Origin: Saccharothrix violaceirubra
Lineage (GTDB): Bacteria; Actinomycetota; Actinomycetes; Mycobacteriales; Pseudonocardiaceae
Direction: 5' to 3'
DNA: 64,000 nucleotides
Assembly (NCBI RefSeq): GCF_014203755.1
Contig: NZ_JACHJS010000001.1
Coordinates: 6,882,001-6,946,000, forward strand
Shown here: in pieces, positions 47,581 through 59,764 of the stretch
How the letters are laid out: every line of letters begins with the position of its first letter
Position numbering within the stretch: the first letter of the stretch is position 1
Translations under genes and position numbers: made by a program
The notes under the pieces: generated by a model
Told to the model about the DNA's origin: nothing
Databases searched by the model: none
The model's input: the letters and a program-made list of their open reading frames with translations, nothing else

Positions 47581-48780
47581 TCAGCCCAGTTCGGCCACCG
47601 CTCTGACCAGTTCGTCCACCTCGACCGCGTTCGTGTAGTGCGCCAGCCCGACGCGGACGGCGCCGCCGACCTCGCCGACGCCGAGCACGGAGAACACGCC
47701 GTGCTGACCGGAGTCGGCGAACGCGCACACCCCGCGCTCGGACAGGTGCTCGACACAGTCGCCCGCCTTGACGCCGGCCACCGTGAACGCCAGCGCCGGC
47801 ACCCGTCGCATGGCGTCGCCGATGACCATCACGTGGCGTAGCGACCGCAGTTCGTTGATGAGATTAGCCAGAAGTCCCGCCTGGTACGCCTTCACCGAAC
47901 CCAGCGAGGTCAGCACGCGCTCGCGCCGCGGACCCACCGACGCGTCGTCCAACCCCGCCAGGTACTCGACGGAGGCAACGAGTCCGGCCAGCAGCGGATA
48001 CGCGTGCGGGCCGAGTTCCAGACGTTCGGGACCCCGCGCTCCCGGCTCCACGGCCACCGACGGCAGCAGGTCCAGCCGGGACGGGTCGCGGAAGACCAGG
48101 GCGCCCACGGGCGGGCCGCCCCACGTGTTGGCCGACACGGCGACGACGTCGGCGTTCATCGACGTGATGTCCAGCGGCACGAACGGCGCGGCGGCCGAGG
48201 CGTCCACGACGACCAGGGCGTCGGTGCGGCGCGCGGCTTCGGCGATCTTGCGCAGGTCGGGACGGGTGCCCACCGAGCCCGACGCGGCGGTCACGGCGAC
48301 CAGCTTGCACTTGTCCGTGATCAGCTCGTCGTACTGCCACGCGGGCAGTTCGCACGTCTCGATGTCGACCTCGGCCCAGCGCACGACGCTGCCGGTGCGC
48401 TGCGCGGCGCGTTGCCACGGCGCGATGTTGGCCGGGTGGTCCAGCCGGGACACCACGACCTCGTCGCCGAGGAACCACGTGTCGGACACGGCGTCCGCCA
48501 GGCGGGACAGCAGCACGGCCGAACTCGGGCCGAGCACGACGCCGGCCGGGTCGGCGCCGACGAGGTCGGCGACCGCGCGGCGGGCGGCGTCGACGATGGC
48601 CTCGGCGCGTTGCGACGCGGGGAAGATGCCGCCAGGCCCGGAGACCGGTGCGCGAAGCGCCGTGGAGACGGCAGTGGCCACCTGCTCGGGTACCTGCATG
48701 CCCGCAGGAGCGTCCAGGTGCACCCAGCCGTCGCCGAGCGCGGGGAACAGACCGCGGACCCGTGCGACGTCGAACGCCAT
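47581..48780 (-). CDS. Cysteine desulfurase-like protein lacking the PLP lysine (Rv3778c-like)
   Basis: 399 aa from ATG 48780. Class V aminotransferase fold: GWVHLDAPAGMQVPEQVATA, VVSRLDHPANIAPWQRAAQR, VDIETCELP, ALVVVDASAAAPFVPLDI with the ring-stacking Asp region, and VVAVSANTWGGPPVGALVF. In active family members the last motif reads S-x-H-K; here it is S-A-N-T, so the Schiff-base Lys is missing. The order and sequence resemble mycobacterial Rv3778c next to Rv3780, recalled from memory. It is probably a non-desulfurase homologue. Divergent from bpa. Confidence 0.88.
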   Translation of the reverse strand: MAFDVARVRGLFPALGDGWVHLDAPAGMQVPEQVATAVSTALRAPVSGPGGIFPASQRAEAIVDAARRAVADLVGADPAGVVLGPSSAVLLSRLADAVSDTWFLGDEVVVSRLDHPANIAPWQRAAQRTGSVVRWAEVDIETCELPAWQYDELITDKCKLVAVTAASGSVGTRPDLRKIAEAARRTDALVVVDASAAAPFVPLDITSMNADVVAVSANTWGGPPVGALVFRDPSRLDLLPSVAVEPGARGPERLELGPHAYPLLAGLVASVEYLAGLDDASVGPRRERVLTSLGSVKAYQAGLLANLINELRSLRHVMVIGDAMRRVPALAFTVAGVKAGDCVEHLSERGVCAFADSGQHGVFSVLGVGEVGGAVRVGLAHYTNAVEVDELVRAVAELG

Positions 48781-48860
48781 GCCGCACACCGTACGGGGGT
48801 CGGCACCGGGGTCGCGTACCCGGTTGCCCGGGACGTGTGCCATCGGGCCAGGATGGACGC

Positions 48861-49391
48861 ATGAGCGAGGGACGCGAAAAAGAACGCCACGTCGTGGTCG
48901 TCGGCCCGGACGGCACCCCGGTCACCACCGCGCGGGTACCGGCCGGCGAGGAGGACGCACCCGGCATCACCGACCTGGTCGAACAGCCCGCCAAGGTGAT
49001 GCGCATCGGCACGATGATCAAGCAGCTCCTGGAGGAGGTGCGTGCCGCTCCCCTGGACGAGGCCAGCCGCAACCGCCTCAAGGAGATCCACAAGCGCTCG
49101 GTCCTCGAACTGGAGGACGGCCTGGCGCCCGAGCTGCGCGAGGAGCTGGAGCGCCTGTCGCTGCCGTTCACCGAGGAGGGCACGCCGAGCGACGCCGAGC
49201 TGCGCATCGCCCAGGCACAGCTCGTCGGCTGGCTGGAGGGCGTCTTCCACGGCATCCAGACCGCGCTGTTCGCCCAGCAGATGTCGGCACGCGCCCAGCT
49301 CGAGCAGATGCGTGGACGTGCGCTGCCCGCCGGATCGTCGGGCGAGCACGAGCACGGCCCCAACCCGCGCGGAACCGGTCAGTACCTCTGA
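48861..49391 (+). CDS. bpa: Bacterial proteasome activator Bpa/PafE
   Basis: 176 aa from ATG 48861. The ring-forming helical domain (ITDLVEQPAKVMRIGTMIKQ, RLKEIHKRSVLELEDGLAPE, LRIAQAQLVGWLEGVFHGIQ) is followed by a flexible Gly/His tail ending GQYL. That C-terminal motif docks into the 20S proteasome and opens the gate without ATP. It corresponds to Rv3780 and implies that this organism has a 20S proteasome. Divergent from the Rv3778c-like gene with 80 bases between, where both promoters must lie. Confidence 0.95.
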   Translation: MSEGREKERHVVVVGPDGTPVTTARVPAGEEDAPGITDLVEQPAKVMRIGTMIKQLLEEVRAAPLDEASRNRLKEIHKRSVLELEDGLAPELREELERLSLPFTEEGTPSDAELRIAQAQLVGWLEGVFHGIQTALFAQQMSARAQLEQMRGRALPAGSSGEHEHGPNPRGTGQYL

Positions 49392-49536
49392 CCACGCGGT
49401 TCATGGCACTCCGTCGCGCACCGACGACGGAGCGCACCGGCCGCGGCACCCGGTCGTCGAATTCGGGCGCGGCTCTGGACATCCGCGCCCCACTGGTCGA
49501 CCGTGTTCTCGCCCACATCCCCCGAAAGGAGAACCG

Positions 49537-50400
49537 GTGCTCGACAACCTCCGGCGGGCTCTGCGCGCCGACCAGGTCAGGCGGACGCTGCGCGACAAGG
49601 TGACCCGCGCGATCGACGAGGTCGTCGGCCCCTACCACCGAGCGCAGGCGGCCGAACTCGACCGGGTCAGCAGGGAACTCGCCGACGTGCGCGAGGAGTT
49701 GCGCCGCCAGTCCGACCGGATCGCCGAGGACACCCGTCGGTTCGAGGTGCGCGCCCGCCGCGACCTGGTGTTCGCGGGTGAGCAGGAAGCCGCGCTGGAA
49801 AGCGCGCGGTTCGTCCGCGAGGTGATGCCGACCGTGCCCCAGTTCGGGCACCCGCACGCCACGCTGGAGTACGCGTTGTCCCTGGTGGCCGCGGACGGGC
49901 TCGCCTTGGAGTTCGGCGTGTACACCGGCACGACCCTCAAGATCATCGCGCAGGCGCTGGAGGACCGCGGCGTCTTCGGCTTCGACTCGTTCGAGGGTCT
50001 GCCCGAGGACTGGCGCAACGGCTTCCCGGCCGGGATGTTCAGCGTCGACGGCCTGCCCGACGTGCCCGGCGCGGAACTGGTGCCCGGCTGGTTCGACGAC
50101 ACCCTGCCCGGCTTCCTCGCCGAGCACCCGGAGCCGGTGGCGTTCCTGCACGTCGACTGCGACCTGTACTCGTCGACGCGGACCGTGCTCGACCTGGTCG
50201 GACCGCGATTGGTGCCGGGCAGCGTGATCGTGTTCGACGAGTACTTCAACTTCCCGGGGTGGCAGCAGCACGAACACCTCGCCTGGACGGAGTACGTCGA
50301 GCGGTCCGGCCTGGAGTTCAGCTACGAGGGGTACACGTACGACAACGAACAGGTGGTCATGAAGGTGACCAGTGTGCTGACGCCCGCTACGGAGCGGTGA
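49537..50400 (+). CDS. TylF/macrocin-O-methyltransferase-like SAM enzyme
   Basis: 287 aa from GTG 49537 behind AAAGGA. A charged coiled-coil N-terminus (LDRVSRELADVREELRRQSD, about residues 40-70) precedes the methyltransferase domain: LALEFGVYTGTTLKIIAQAL (SAM motif), VFGFDSFEGLPEDW, FLHVDCDLYSSTRTVLDLVG and GSVIVFDEYFNFPGW with metal-ligand Asp/Glu. It precedes the ABC exporter and could methylate the galactan or its lipid-linked primer before export. That role is inferred from position. Confidence 0.85.
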   Translation: MLDNLRRALRADQVRRTLRDKVTRAIDEVVGPYHRAQAAELDRVSRELADVREELRRQSDRIAEDTRRFEVRARRDLVFAGEQEAALESARFVREVMPTVPQFGHPHATLEYALSLVAADGLALEFGVYTGTTLKIIAQALEDRGVFGFDSFEGLPEDWRNGFPAGMFSVDGLPDVPGAELVPGWFDDTLPGFLAEHPEPVAFLHVDCDLYSSTRTVLDLVGPRLVPGSVIVFDEYFNFPGWQQHEHLAWTEYVERSGLEFSYEGYTYDNEQVVMKVTSVLTPATER

Positions 50401-50459
50401 TCGCACCGTGACCGCCCGGCGGCAGGGGCACCGACCTGCCGCCGGTAGTCTCAGCAATC

Positions 50460-51371
50460 GTGCAGCACACGAGTACGGTCGCGCCGTCGGCGCCACCCCC
50501 GGCACCCGATTCCCGCACGTTCGCGCGGGCGTTCGCCGACGTCCGCGACGCCTGGCGCAATCGCGAACTGTGGGGCCACCTGGGGTGGCAGGACATCAAG
50601 CAGCGCTACCGCCGGTCGCTCATCGGTCCGTTGTGGATCACCATCTCGATGGGCACCACGGCGCTGGCGCTCGGCCTGCTCTACTCGCAGCTGTTCAACC
50701 AACAGCTCCCGACGTTCCTCCCGTACGTCACGGCCGGGTTCGTCATCTGGAACTTCATCCTCGGCGTGGTGTCCGAGGGCACGGACGTGTTCATCGCCAA
50801 CGAGGGGCTCATCAAGCACCTCCCCGCGCCGATGACCGTGCACGTGCTGCGCATGGTCTGGCGCCAGGTGCTGTTCTTCGTGCACAACCTGGCCGTGTAC
50901 GTGGTCGTGGTCGCGATCTTCTTCCCGGCGCTGACCAAGCCCTACACGATGGAGGGCGAGAACGTCGTCCAGCCCGGTATCGGGTGGGACATCCTCCTGG
51001 CGATCCCCGCGTTCGCGCTCATCGTGGTCAACGCGGTGTGGGTCGCGCTGCTGTTCGGCATCATCAGCACGCGGTTCCGGGACATCCCCCCGGTGATCCA
51101 CAGCTTCATCAACCTGATCTTCTTCATGACGCCGATCGTGTGGCACACCGGCGTGCTCAACAAGGTCACGAACGGCGAGGGCAGCTGGCGCGTCCTGATC
51201 GCCGAGCTGAACCCGATCTACCACTACGTGGAGATCGTGCGCGCGCCCCTGCTCGGCCACCAGCAGAGCTGGCACCACTGGGTCGTCGTCGGAGCCCTGA
51301 CCCTGGTCGGCTGGGCTCTCGCACTCGTGGCGCTGCGCAACTACCGTGCCCGCGTCTCCTACTGGGTCTGA
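50460..51371 (+). CDS. wzm: ABC-2 type permease for galactan export (Wzm-like)
   Basis: 303 aa from GTG 50460. Six membrane helices are visible after an amphipathic start with the ABC-2 motif WGHLGWQDIKQRYRRSLIGP. Examples are LWITISMGTTALALGLLYSQ, YVTAGFVIWNFILGVVSEG and SFINLIFFMTPIVWH. It pairs with the following ATPase and flips lipid-linked galactan across the membrane, like mycobacterial Rv3783. Nine bases separate it from the ATPase start. Confidence 0.93.
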   Translation: MQHTSTVAPSAPPPAPDSRTFARAFADVRDAWRNRELWGHLGWQDIKQRYRRSLIGPLWITISMGTTALALGLLYSQLFNQQLPTFLPYVTAGFVIWNFILGVVSEGTDVFIANEGLIKHLPAPMTVHVLRMVWRQVLFFVHNLAVYVVVVAIFFPALTKPYTMEGENVVQPGIGWDILLAIPAFALIVVNAVWVALLFGIISTRFRDIPPVIHSFINLIFFMTPIVWHTGVLNKVTNGEGSWRVLIAELNPIYHYVEIVRAPLLGHQQSWHHWVVVGALTLVGWALALVALRNYRARVSYWV

Positions 51372-51380
51372 GTGGAATCA

Positions 51381-52196
51381 ATGGTCAGCATCGACGTCTG
51401 GAACGCCTCGGTCGACTTCCCGATCTTCGACGCCAAGTCGCGGTCGCTGAAGAAGCTCGCCCTGGGCAAGGTCGGCGGCAAGATCGGCTCCGAAGGCCGC
51501 GTCCCGATCATCGAGGCCCTGCACGACATCACCCTGTCGCTCAAGCACGGCGACCGGGTCGGCCTGGTCGGACACAACGGCGCGGGCAAGTCCACGCTGC
51601 TGCGACTGCTCTCGGGCATCTACGAGCCGACCCGGGGCAGCGCCCGGATCTCCGGCAAGGTCGCGCCCGTGTTCGACCTCGGCGTCGGCATGGACCCGGA
51701 GATCTCCGGGTACGAGAACATCATGATCCGCGGGCTGTTCCTGGGCATGAGCCGCAAGGAGATGGAGAAGCGGGTCGACGACATCGCGGAGTTCACCGAA
51801 CTCGGCGACTACCTGTCGATGCCGCTGCGCACCTACTCCACCGGCATGCGGGTCCGGCTCGCGCTCGGCGTCGTCACGTCGATCGACCCGGAGATCCTGC
51901 TGCTCGACGAGGGCATCGGCGCGGTCGACGCGGCGTTCATGGCCAAGGCGAGGGACCGGCTGAACGACCTCGTGAAGCGGTCGGGCATCCTGGTGTTCGC
52001 CAGCCACTCGGACGAGTTCCTGGTCGAGTTGTGCAACTCGGCGATCTGGATGGACGAGGGACGCGTCAAGATGTTCGGCGGGCTGCGCGAGGTGGTCACC
52101 ACCTACAAGGGACGTGACCCCTACGAGCACTTGGACGCGGAGACGCTGGCCAGGATCGGGCAGACGCACGCACTGAGCGGGAACGGTGGCGAGTAG
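51381..52196 (+). CDS. wzt: ABC ATPase for galactan export (Wzt-like)
   Basis: 271 aa from ATG 51381 (GTG 51372 is possible). ABC motifs: Walker A GLVGHNGAGKSTLLRLLSGI, signature LRTYSTGMRVRLALGV, Walker B EILLLDEGIGAVDAAF and H-loop VFASHSDEF. There is no C-terminal carbohydrate-binding domain of the kind found in some O-antigen Wzt proteins, as in mycobacterial Rv3781. It drives the Wzm-like permease. Confidence 0.94.
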   Translation: MVSIDVWNASVDFPIFDAKSRSLKKLALGKVGGKIGSEGRVPIIEALHDITLSLKHGDRVGLVGHNGAGKSTLLRLLSGIYEPTRGSARISGKVAPVFDLGVGMDPEISGYENIMIRGLFLGMSRKEMEKRVDDIAEFTELGDYLSMPLRTYSTGMRVRLALGVVTSIDPEILLLDEGIGAVDAAFMAKARDRLNDLVKRSGILVFASHSDEFLVELCNSAIWMDEGRVKMFGGLREVVTTYKGRDPYEHLDAETLARIGQTHALSGNGGE

Positions 52197-52199
52197 GAC

Positions 52200-53096
52200 G
52201 TGAGCGCACTGCCGAAAGGCTCGGTCGTCGGTGTGGTGGTGACCCGGCACCGACGCGAGCTGCTCGCCGACTCGTTGAAGGTGCTGGCCGCCCAGACCAG
52301 GCCGCTCGACCACCTCGTGGTCGTGGACAACGGCCCCGACCAGCCGGTCGAGGACCTCGTCGAGCAGTGCCCGATCCCGACGACCTACCTGGTGTCGCAC
52401 CGCAACCTCGGCGGCGCCGGCGGGTTCGCGCTCGGCATGCTGCACGCCCTGGCGCTGGGCGCGGAGTGGCTGTGGCTGGCCGACGACGACGGCCGGCCCG
52501 CCGACGAGACCGTGCTCGCCGTGCTGCTCGAAGAGGCGGACAAGCGCAAGCTGGCCGCCATCTCGCCGGTCGTGGCCAACATCGAGCGGCCGGACAAGCT
52601 CGCGTTCCCGTTGCGTCGCGGCCTGACGTGGAAGCGCGACGCCGCCGACCTCGGCGACGACTTCCTGCCCGGCATCGCGTCGCTGTTCAACGGCGCCCTG
52701 TTCCGCGCCTCGACGCTCGACGTCGTCGGCGTGCCGGACTACCGGCTGTTCTTCCGCGGCGACGAGGTGGAGATCCACCGCCGGCTGGTGCGCTCGGGCG
52801 TGCCGTTCGGCACGTCGCTGCGCGTGGCCTACCTGCACCCGGACGGCTCGGACGAGTTCAAGCCCATGCTCGGCGGCCGGTTCCACGCACAGGACCCGGA
52901 GAACCCGGTCAAGCGCTACTACACCTACCGCAACCGGGGCTACCTGCTGTCCCAGCCGGGCATGCGCAAGCTGGGCCTGCTGGAGGTGTTCCGGTTCGGC
53001 CTGTACTTCGTCGGGGTGCGCCGCGACCCCAAGGCGTTCCTGGAGTGGCTGCGCCTGGTCCGCCTCGGCCGCCGGGAGCGCTTCTTCCGGAAGTGA
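52200..53096 (+). CDS. glfT1: Galactofuranosyltransferase GlfT1
   Basis: 298 aa from GTG 52200, three bases after the ATPase stop. GT2 family: VVGVVVTRHRRELLADSLKV, LDHLVVVDNG, SHRNLGGAGGFALGMLHALA, the D-D-D motif LWLADDDGRPADETVL and FFRGDEVEIHRRLVRSG. It adds the first galactofuranose residues to the lipid-linked rhamnosyl primer, as Rv3782 does. A bidirectional terminator follows. Confidence 0.92.
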   Translation: MSALPKGSVVGVVVTRHRRELLADSLKVLAAQTRPLDHLVVVDNGPDQPVEDLVEQCPIPTTYLVSHRNLGGAGGFALGMLHALALGAEWLWLADDDGRPADETVLAVLLEEADKRKLAAISPVVANIERPDKLAFPLRRGLTWKRDAADLGDDFLPGIASLFNGALFRASTLDVVGVPDYRLFFRGDEVEIHRRLVRSGVPFGTSLRVAYLHPDGSDEFKPMLGGRFHAQDPENPVKRYYTYRNRGYLLSQPGMRKLGLLEVFRFGLYFVGVRRDPKAFLEWLRLVRLGRRERFFRK

Positions 53097-53105
53097 CCTG
53101 AACGC

Positions 53106-53144
53106 GAGGAAGCCCCGCTTCCGTTGCCGGAGCGGGGCTTCCTC
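53106..53144. terminator. Bidirectional terminator between glfT1 and glfT2
   Basis: A perfect 14-bp stem (GAGGAAGCCCCGCT) with an 11-base loop, arms 53106-53119 and 53131-53144, between the two convergent galactosyltransferase genes. Confidence 0.88.
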
Positions 53145-53153
53145 GGTAGAAGA

Positions 53154-55097
53154 TCAGTCGTTCTCGAAGACCTTCCGCCACGACTCGACGGAGGTCAGCT
53201 CCGGCAACGCGTCCCGGTACACCTGCTTGAGGCGGGGCCACTCCTGGCCCAGCCGGCGGTAGTTGCGGACCGCGCGCTTCATCAGGGCGCGGAACTCCTT
53301 CGGGTCGCGCTTGCGGAACGCCACGCCGCTGCCGTCGGCGTTGGACACGGTCGCCGAGTCCAGGTTGCCGAGCAGGAACCAGCGGGCGTTCGTCGCCGGC
53401 ACGTTGATCTGCGGGCGTTCGGTGGTCGACGAGTCCGGCTCGCGCAGGTTGTGCACCAACGCCTTCGCCGCCTCGGCCGCGATCGTGGCCGGGTTCGTCG
53501 GCGGCTTCAGCATGGACTCGGCGCGCACCATGTCGAACGTGGGCGGCGGGAACTCACGGGCCGACGGCAGCACCTGCGCGTCCGTGTACTGCTTGCGCAG
53601 CGCCTGGATCTCCGGCAACGCCGTGCGCAGCGAGTCGAACAGCTTCGTCGGGCCGGCCAGGAAGTCCTCGATCGCCTTCTGCTGCACGGCGACCGTCGAG
53701 TACTCCATCGACAGCAGGTGCCGCAGCGACAGCTTCAGGCCCTGCTTGAGCAGGGTCGACCGCACGTCGTACGGGCTGTGCAACGCGGCCAGCACCAGCC
53801 GGTTGCGGGTGTGGAAGTACGCCTGCCAGTCGGTGGCGTCGTTCTTGTCCGTCCACGGCATGTGCCACACGGCCGAGCCGGGCAGCGACACCGTCGGGTA
53901 GCCGTTCTCCAGCGCCCGCAGCGAGTACTCGGCGTCGTCCCACTTGATGAACAGCGGCAGCGGGTAGCCGGTGCGCTGCACGACCTCGCGCGGGAACAGG
54001 CACATCCACCAGCCGTTGTAGGTGGAGTTGATGCGCAGGTGCAGTTCCTCGGTCTCGCGCAACGACTCCGCGGCGAAGTCGTGGTCGGTCAGCGCGCCCG
54101 GCGCGGCCCGCCAGTAGCACGTGCCCAGGTCCACGACCTCGCCCATGCTGTGCAGGCGGGCGCGGGCCTGGAGGTTGAGCATGTGGCTGCCGACGATCAC
54201 CGGCTGGGCGCACGCGCGGGCGAACGCGTTGGAGCGCAGCACCGCGTCCGGCTCCAGGCGGATGTCGTCGTCCATGAGCATGATCTGGTCGACGTCGGTG
54301 TGCTCGATCGCCTCGTACAGGCCCCGGGTGAAACCACCGGAACCGCCGAGGTTGTCCTGCTCGATGACCTCGAGCTTGTCGCCCAGCAGGCGCACGGCCT
54401 CGGCGTAGCCCTCGGTGTCGCGGACCTTGACCGCACCCTGGTCGGCGACGAACACCTTCTGCACCACGTCGAGCACGGCCGAGTCCTCGCCCAGCGCACG
54501 CAACGCGATCACGGCGTCGACCGGGCGCATGGTGGTCATGCCGATGGCGACCTGCTGCGTGGGCAGGTCGAGGTCGGTGGTCCAGGCGGCCTCGCCGATC
54601 TCCAGCGTGGACTCGTCGGTGAACACGTCGAACCAGATCCAGCCGCCGTCCTCGAACGGCTTCAGGCTGACCCGGAACTCGACCGACGCCCACGCGGACT
54701 TGTCGCCGCGCACCGGGCGGCCGTCGAGGTGGACGATGTCGCCGTTGGGCTTGGAGCGGTACACGTCGAGCCGGCCGGCGCCGCGCACCCGCAGGCGCAG
54801 CACGACCTCGTCGACGACGGTCCAACGCTTCCAGTAGCTGGCCGGGAACGCGTTGAAGTAGGACGCGAAGGACACCTTGGCCGACGCGGGCACCGTGACC
54901 GAGCGGCGGGACGACACGTGCGAGTGCACGTTCTCCGGCTCGTCCAGGTACAGCGGGCGGACGTCGAGCGGGTCCTCGTCGCGCGGCAGGATGACCCGCT
55001 GGAGCACCTTCTTCGGGTCGAGACCCGCACCGTCACGAGCCGAAGCGGAATCGGCGGTGCCCTGGTGCTTCGGGTCGACGGGGCTCTGCTCGGTCAC
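53154..55097 (-). CDS. glfT2: Galactofuranosyltransferase GlfT2
   Basis: 647 aa from GTG 55097 behind GGAGGAAAG. An N-terminal beta-sandwich domain (about residues 30-190) precedes the GT-A domain with IEQDNLGGSGGFTRGLYEAI, the D-D-D motif MLMDDDIRLEPDAVLRSNAF, LFIKWDDAEYSLRALE with catalytic Asp-Asp, and AVWHMPWTDKNDATDWQAYF with the metal-ligand His. The helical C-terminus matches Rv3808c. It polymerises galactan by alternating beta-1,5 and beta-1,6 links. It lies downstream of glf as in mycobacteria. Confidence 0.96.
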   Translation of the reverse strand: MTEQSPVDPKHQGTADSASARDGAGLDPKKVLQRVILPRDEDPLDVRPLYLDEPENVHSHVSSRRSVTVPASAKVSFASYFNAFPASYWKRWTVVDEVVLRLRVRGAGRLDVYRSKPNGDIVHLDGRPVRGDKSAWASVEFRVSLKPFEDGGWIWFDVFTDESTLEIGEAAWTTDLDLPTQQVAIGMTTMRPVDAVIALRALGEDSAVLDVVQKVFVADQGAVKVRDTEGYAEAVRLLGDKLEVIEQDNLGGSGGFTRGLYEAIEHTDVDQIMLMDDDIRLEPDAVLRSNAFARACAQPVIVGSHMLNLQARARLHSMGEVVDLGTCYWRAAPGALTDHDFAAESLRETEELHLRINSTYNGWWMCLFPREVVQRTGYPLPLFIKWDDAEYSLRALENGYPTVSLPGSAVWHMPWTDKNDATDWQAYFHTRNRLVLAALHSPYDVRSTLLKQGLKLSLRHLLSMEYSTVAVQQKAIEDFLAGPTKLFDSLRTALPEIQALRKQYTDAQVLPSAREFPPPTFDMVRAESMLKPPTNPATIAAEAAKALVHNLREPDSSTTERPQINVPATNARWFLLGNLDSATVSNADGSGVAFRKRDPKEFRALMKRAVRNYRRLGQEWPRLKQVYRDALPELTSVESWRKVFEND

Positions 55098-55403
55098 TGG
55101 CTTTCCTCCGGCGAACCGCCGGACGACGGTTCGGGTCAGGTGCGGACGAGCGCGTCCACCGGAACGCGGTGGCGCGATTCGGGAATAAAACCGACCATAC
55201 CGCGTCGCGCGGACATGCCGCGCGACGCGACACGGGCGCCTGGGCCGTGTTCCGGGTGTGGCGTGTGTGGGAGTCGTGATCGGTTCGTTCTCCGGTGGTG
55301 CGGGCGGGACGGCCCGATACCGCTGTCGTATCGGGGCGTTCCGCCCGTGCCTCCGGTGGGCGCACCGGCGCGGCTGGCACGTACCCCACACCCGGAACAC
55401 GGA
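55098..55403. other. Intergenic region between glf and glfT2 with large inverted repeats
   Basis: No gene is seen. A hairpin of 12-bp arms (CGCGTCGCGCGG, at 55201-55229) and a perfect 16-bp inverted repeat (55246-55261 and 55386-55401, CGTGTTCCGGGTGTGG) lie here. They may be a terminator for glf and a regulatory structure before glfT2. Confidence 0.5.
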
Positions 55404-58742
<3,339 letters not shown>

Positions 58743-58755
58743 GCACCCGTACGTC

Positions 58756-58790
58756 CCGCCGGGGAGGTCACGTCGCGGCCTCCCCGGCGG
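58756..58790. terminator. Terminator between convergent genes
   Basis: A 12-bp perfect stem (CCGCCGGGGAGG), arms 58756-58767 and 58779-58790, between the first GT-C-like gene and the convergent LLM oxidoreductase gene. Confidence 0.75.
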
Positions 58791-58795
58791 TGTCT

Positions 58796-59695
58796 TCAGC
58801 TCTCGGGGTGCGTGGGCGATCCGGTGCGGGGTGCCGCCAATTCGGGCAGGACGTCGGCGGCCACCTGCTCCAGCACGGACTCGCGGCCCGCGTAGACGCC
58901 CTCGTCGCGCGGCCAGTGGCAGACCACGTCGGTGAACCCGAGCGCCGTCGCCCGGCCGACGCAGTCGCGGAACCGCTCGACGCTGGTCAGCGAGAAGACC
59001 GGGCCGGAGTCGAGGTTGAGGTGCCGGGTCGGCACGCGGCCGGCCGCGATCTCGTCGAACCGCGCCGCCGACTCGGCGATGCCGGCCCACCACGCGTCGT
59101 CGTCCTCGGTGTCCGGGCCGGTGGTCACCCAGGACGAGCCGTACCGGGCGGCGACGGCCATCGCCTTCGGGCCGTTGGCCGCGATCAGGAACGGCAGTCG
59201 GGGGCGCTGGACGCAGCCGGGCGTGCTGCGGGCTTCCACGGCGCTGAAGTACTCGCCGGAGAAGTCCGTGCGCTCGACCGTGAGCAGGCGGTCGAGCAGC
59301 TCGACGAACTCCGCGAACCGCTTGCCGCGCGCGGCCGGCGCCAACGGTCCCCCGCCGCCCAGGACGTGCGTGTCATAGCCCGAACCGCCGGCGCCGACGC
59401 CGAGCGTGAACCGACCGTCGGAGATGTCGTCCAGGGCGAGCAGTTCCCGGGCGAACGGCACCGGGTGGCGGAAGTTGGGCGTGGCCACGTAAGTACCCAG
59501 GCGGATCGTGGAGGTCACCGCGGCGGCGGCGGTCAGCACCGGCACCGCGGAGAACCACGGCCGGTCCACCAGGGAACGCCAGCCGAGGTGGTCGTACGTC
59601 CAGGCGTGGGAGAACCCGTACTCCTCCGCACCACGCCACTTCGGTTCAGCGGCCCACCAACGGTCTTCCGGAAGGATCACGATGCCTGCGCGCAC
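58796..59695 (-). CDS. LLM-class flavin-dependent oxidoreductase
   Basis: 299 aa from GTG 59695. A luciferase-like TIM barrel: AGIVILPEDRWWAAEPKWRG, HAWTYDHLGWRSLVDRPW, STIRLGTYVATPNFRHPVPF, DDISDGRFTLGVGAGGSGYD and RPRLPFLIAANGPKAMAVAA. It would use FMNH2 or F420, both usual in actinobacteria; the sequence does not decide. Substrate unknown. Divergent from the HAD gene. An apparent 1275-aa open frame on this strand is this gene plus shadow. Confidence 0.9.
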   Translation of the reverse strand: MRAGIVILPEDRWWAAEPKWRGAEEYGFSHAWTYDHLGWRSLVDRPWFSAVPVLTAAAAVTSTIRLGTYVATPNFRHPVPFARELLALDDISDGRFTLGVGAGGSGYDTHVLGGGGPLAPAARGKRFAEFVELLDRLLTVERTDFSGEYFSAVEARSTPGCVQRPRLPFLIAANGPKAMAVAARYGSSWVTTGPDTEDDDAWWAGIAESAARFDEIAAGRVPTRHLNLDSGPVFSLTSVERFRDCVGRATALGFTDVVCHWPRDEGVYAGRESVLEQVAADVLPELAAPRTGSPTHPES

Positions 59696-59764
59696 ACATC
59701 GACAGTAACGAGCCGTACGGCGGATCTTCATCGGGCCGATCGGCGGGCAAGGCAGGATGTGCGC

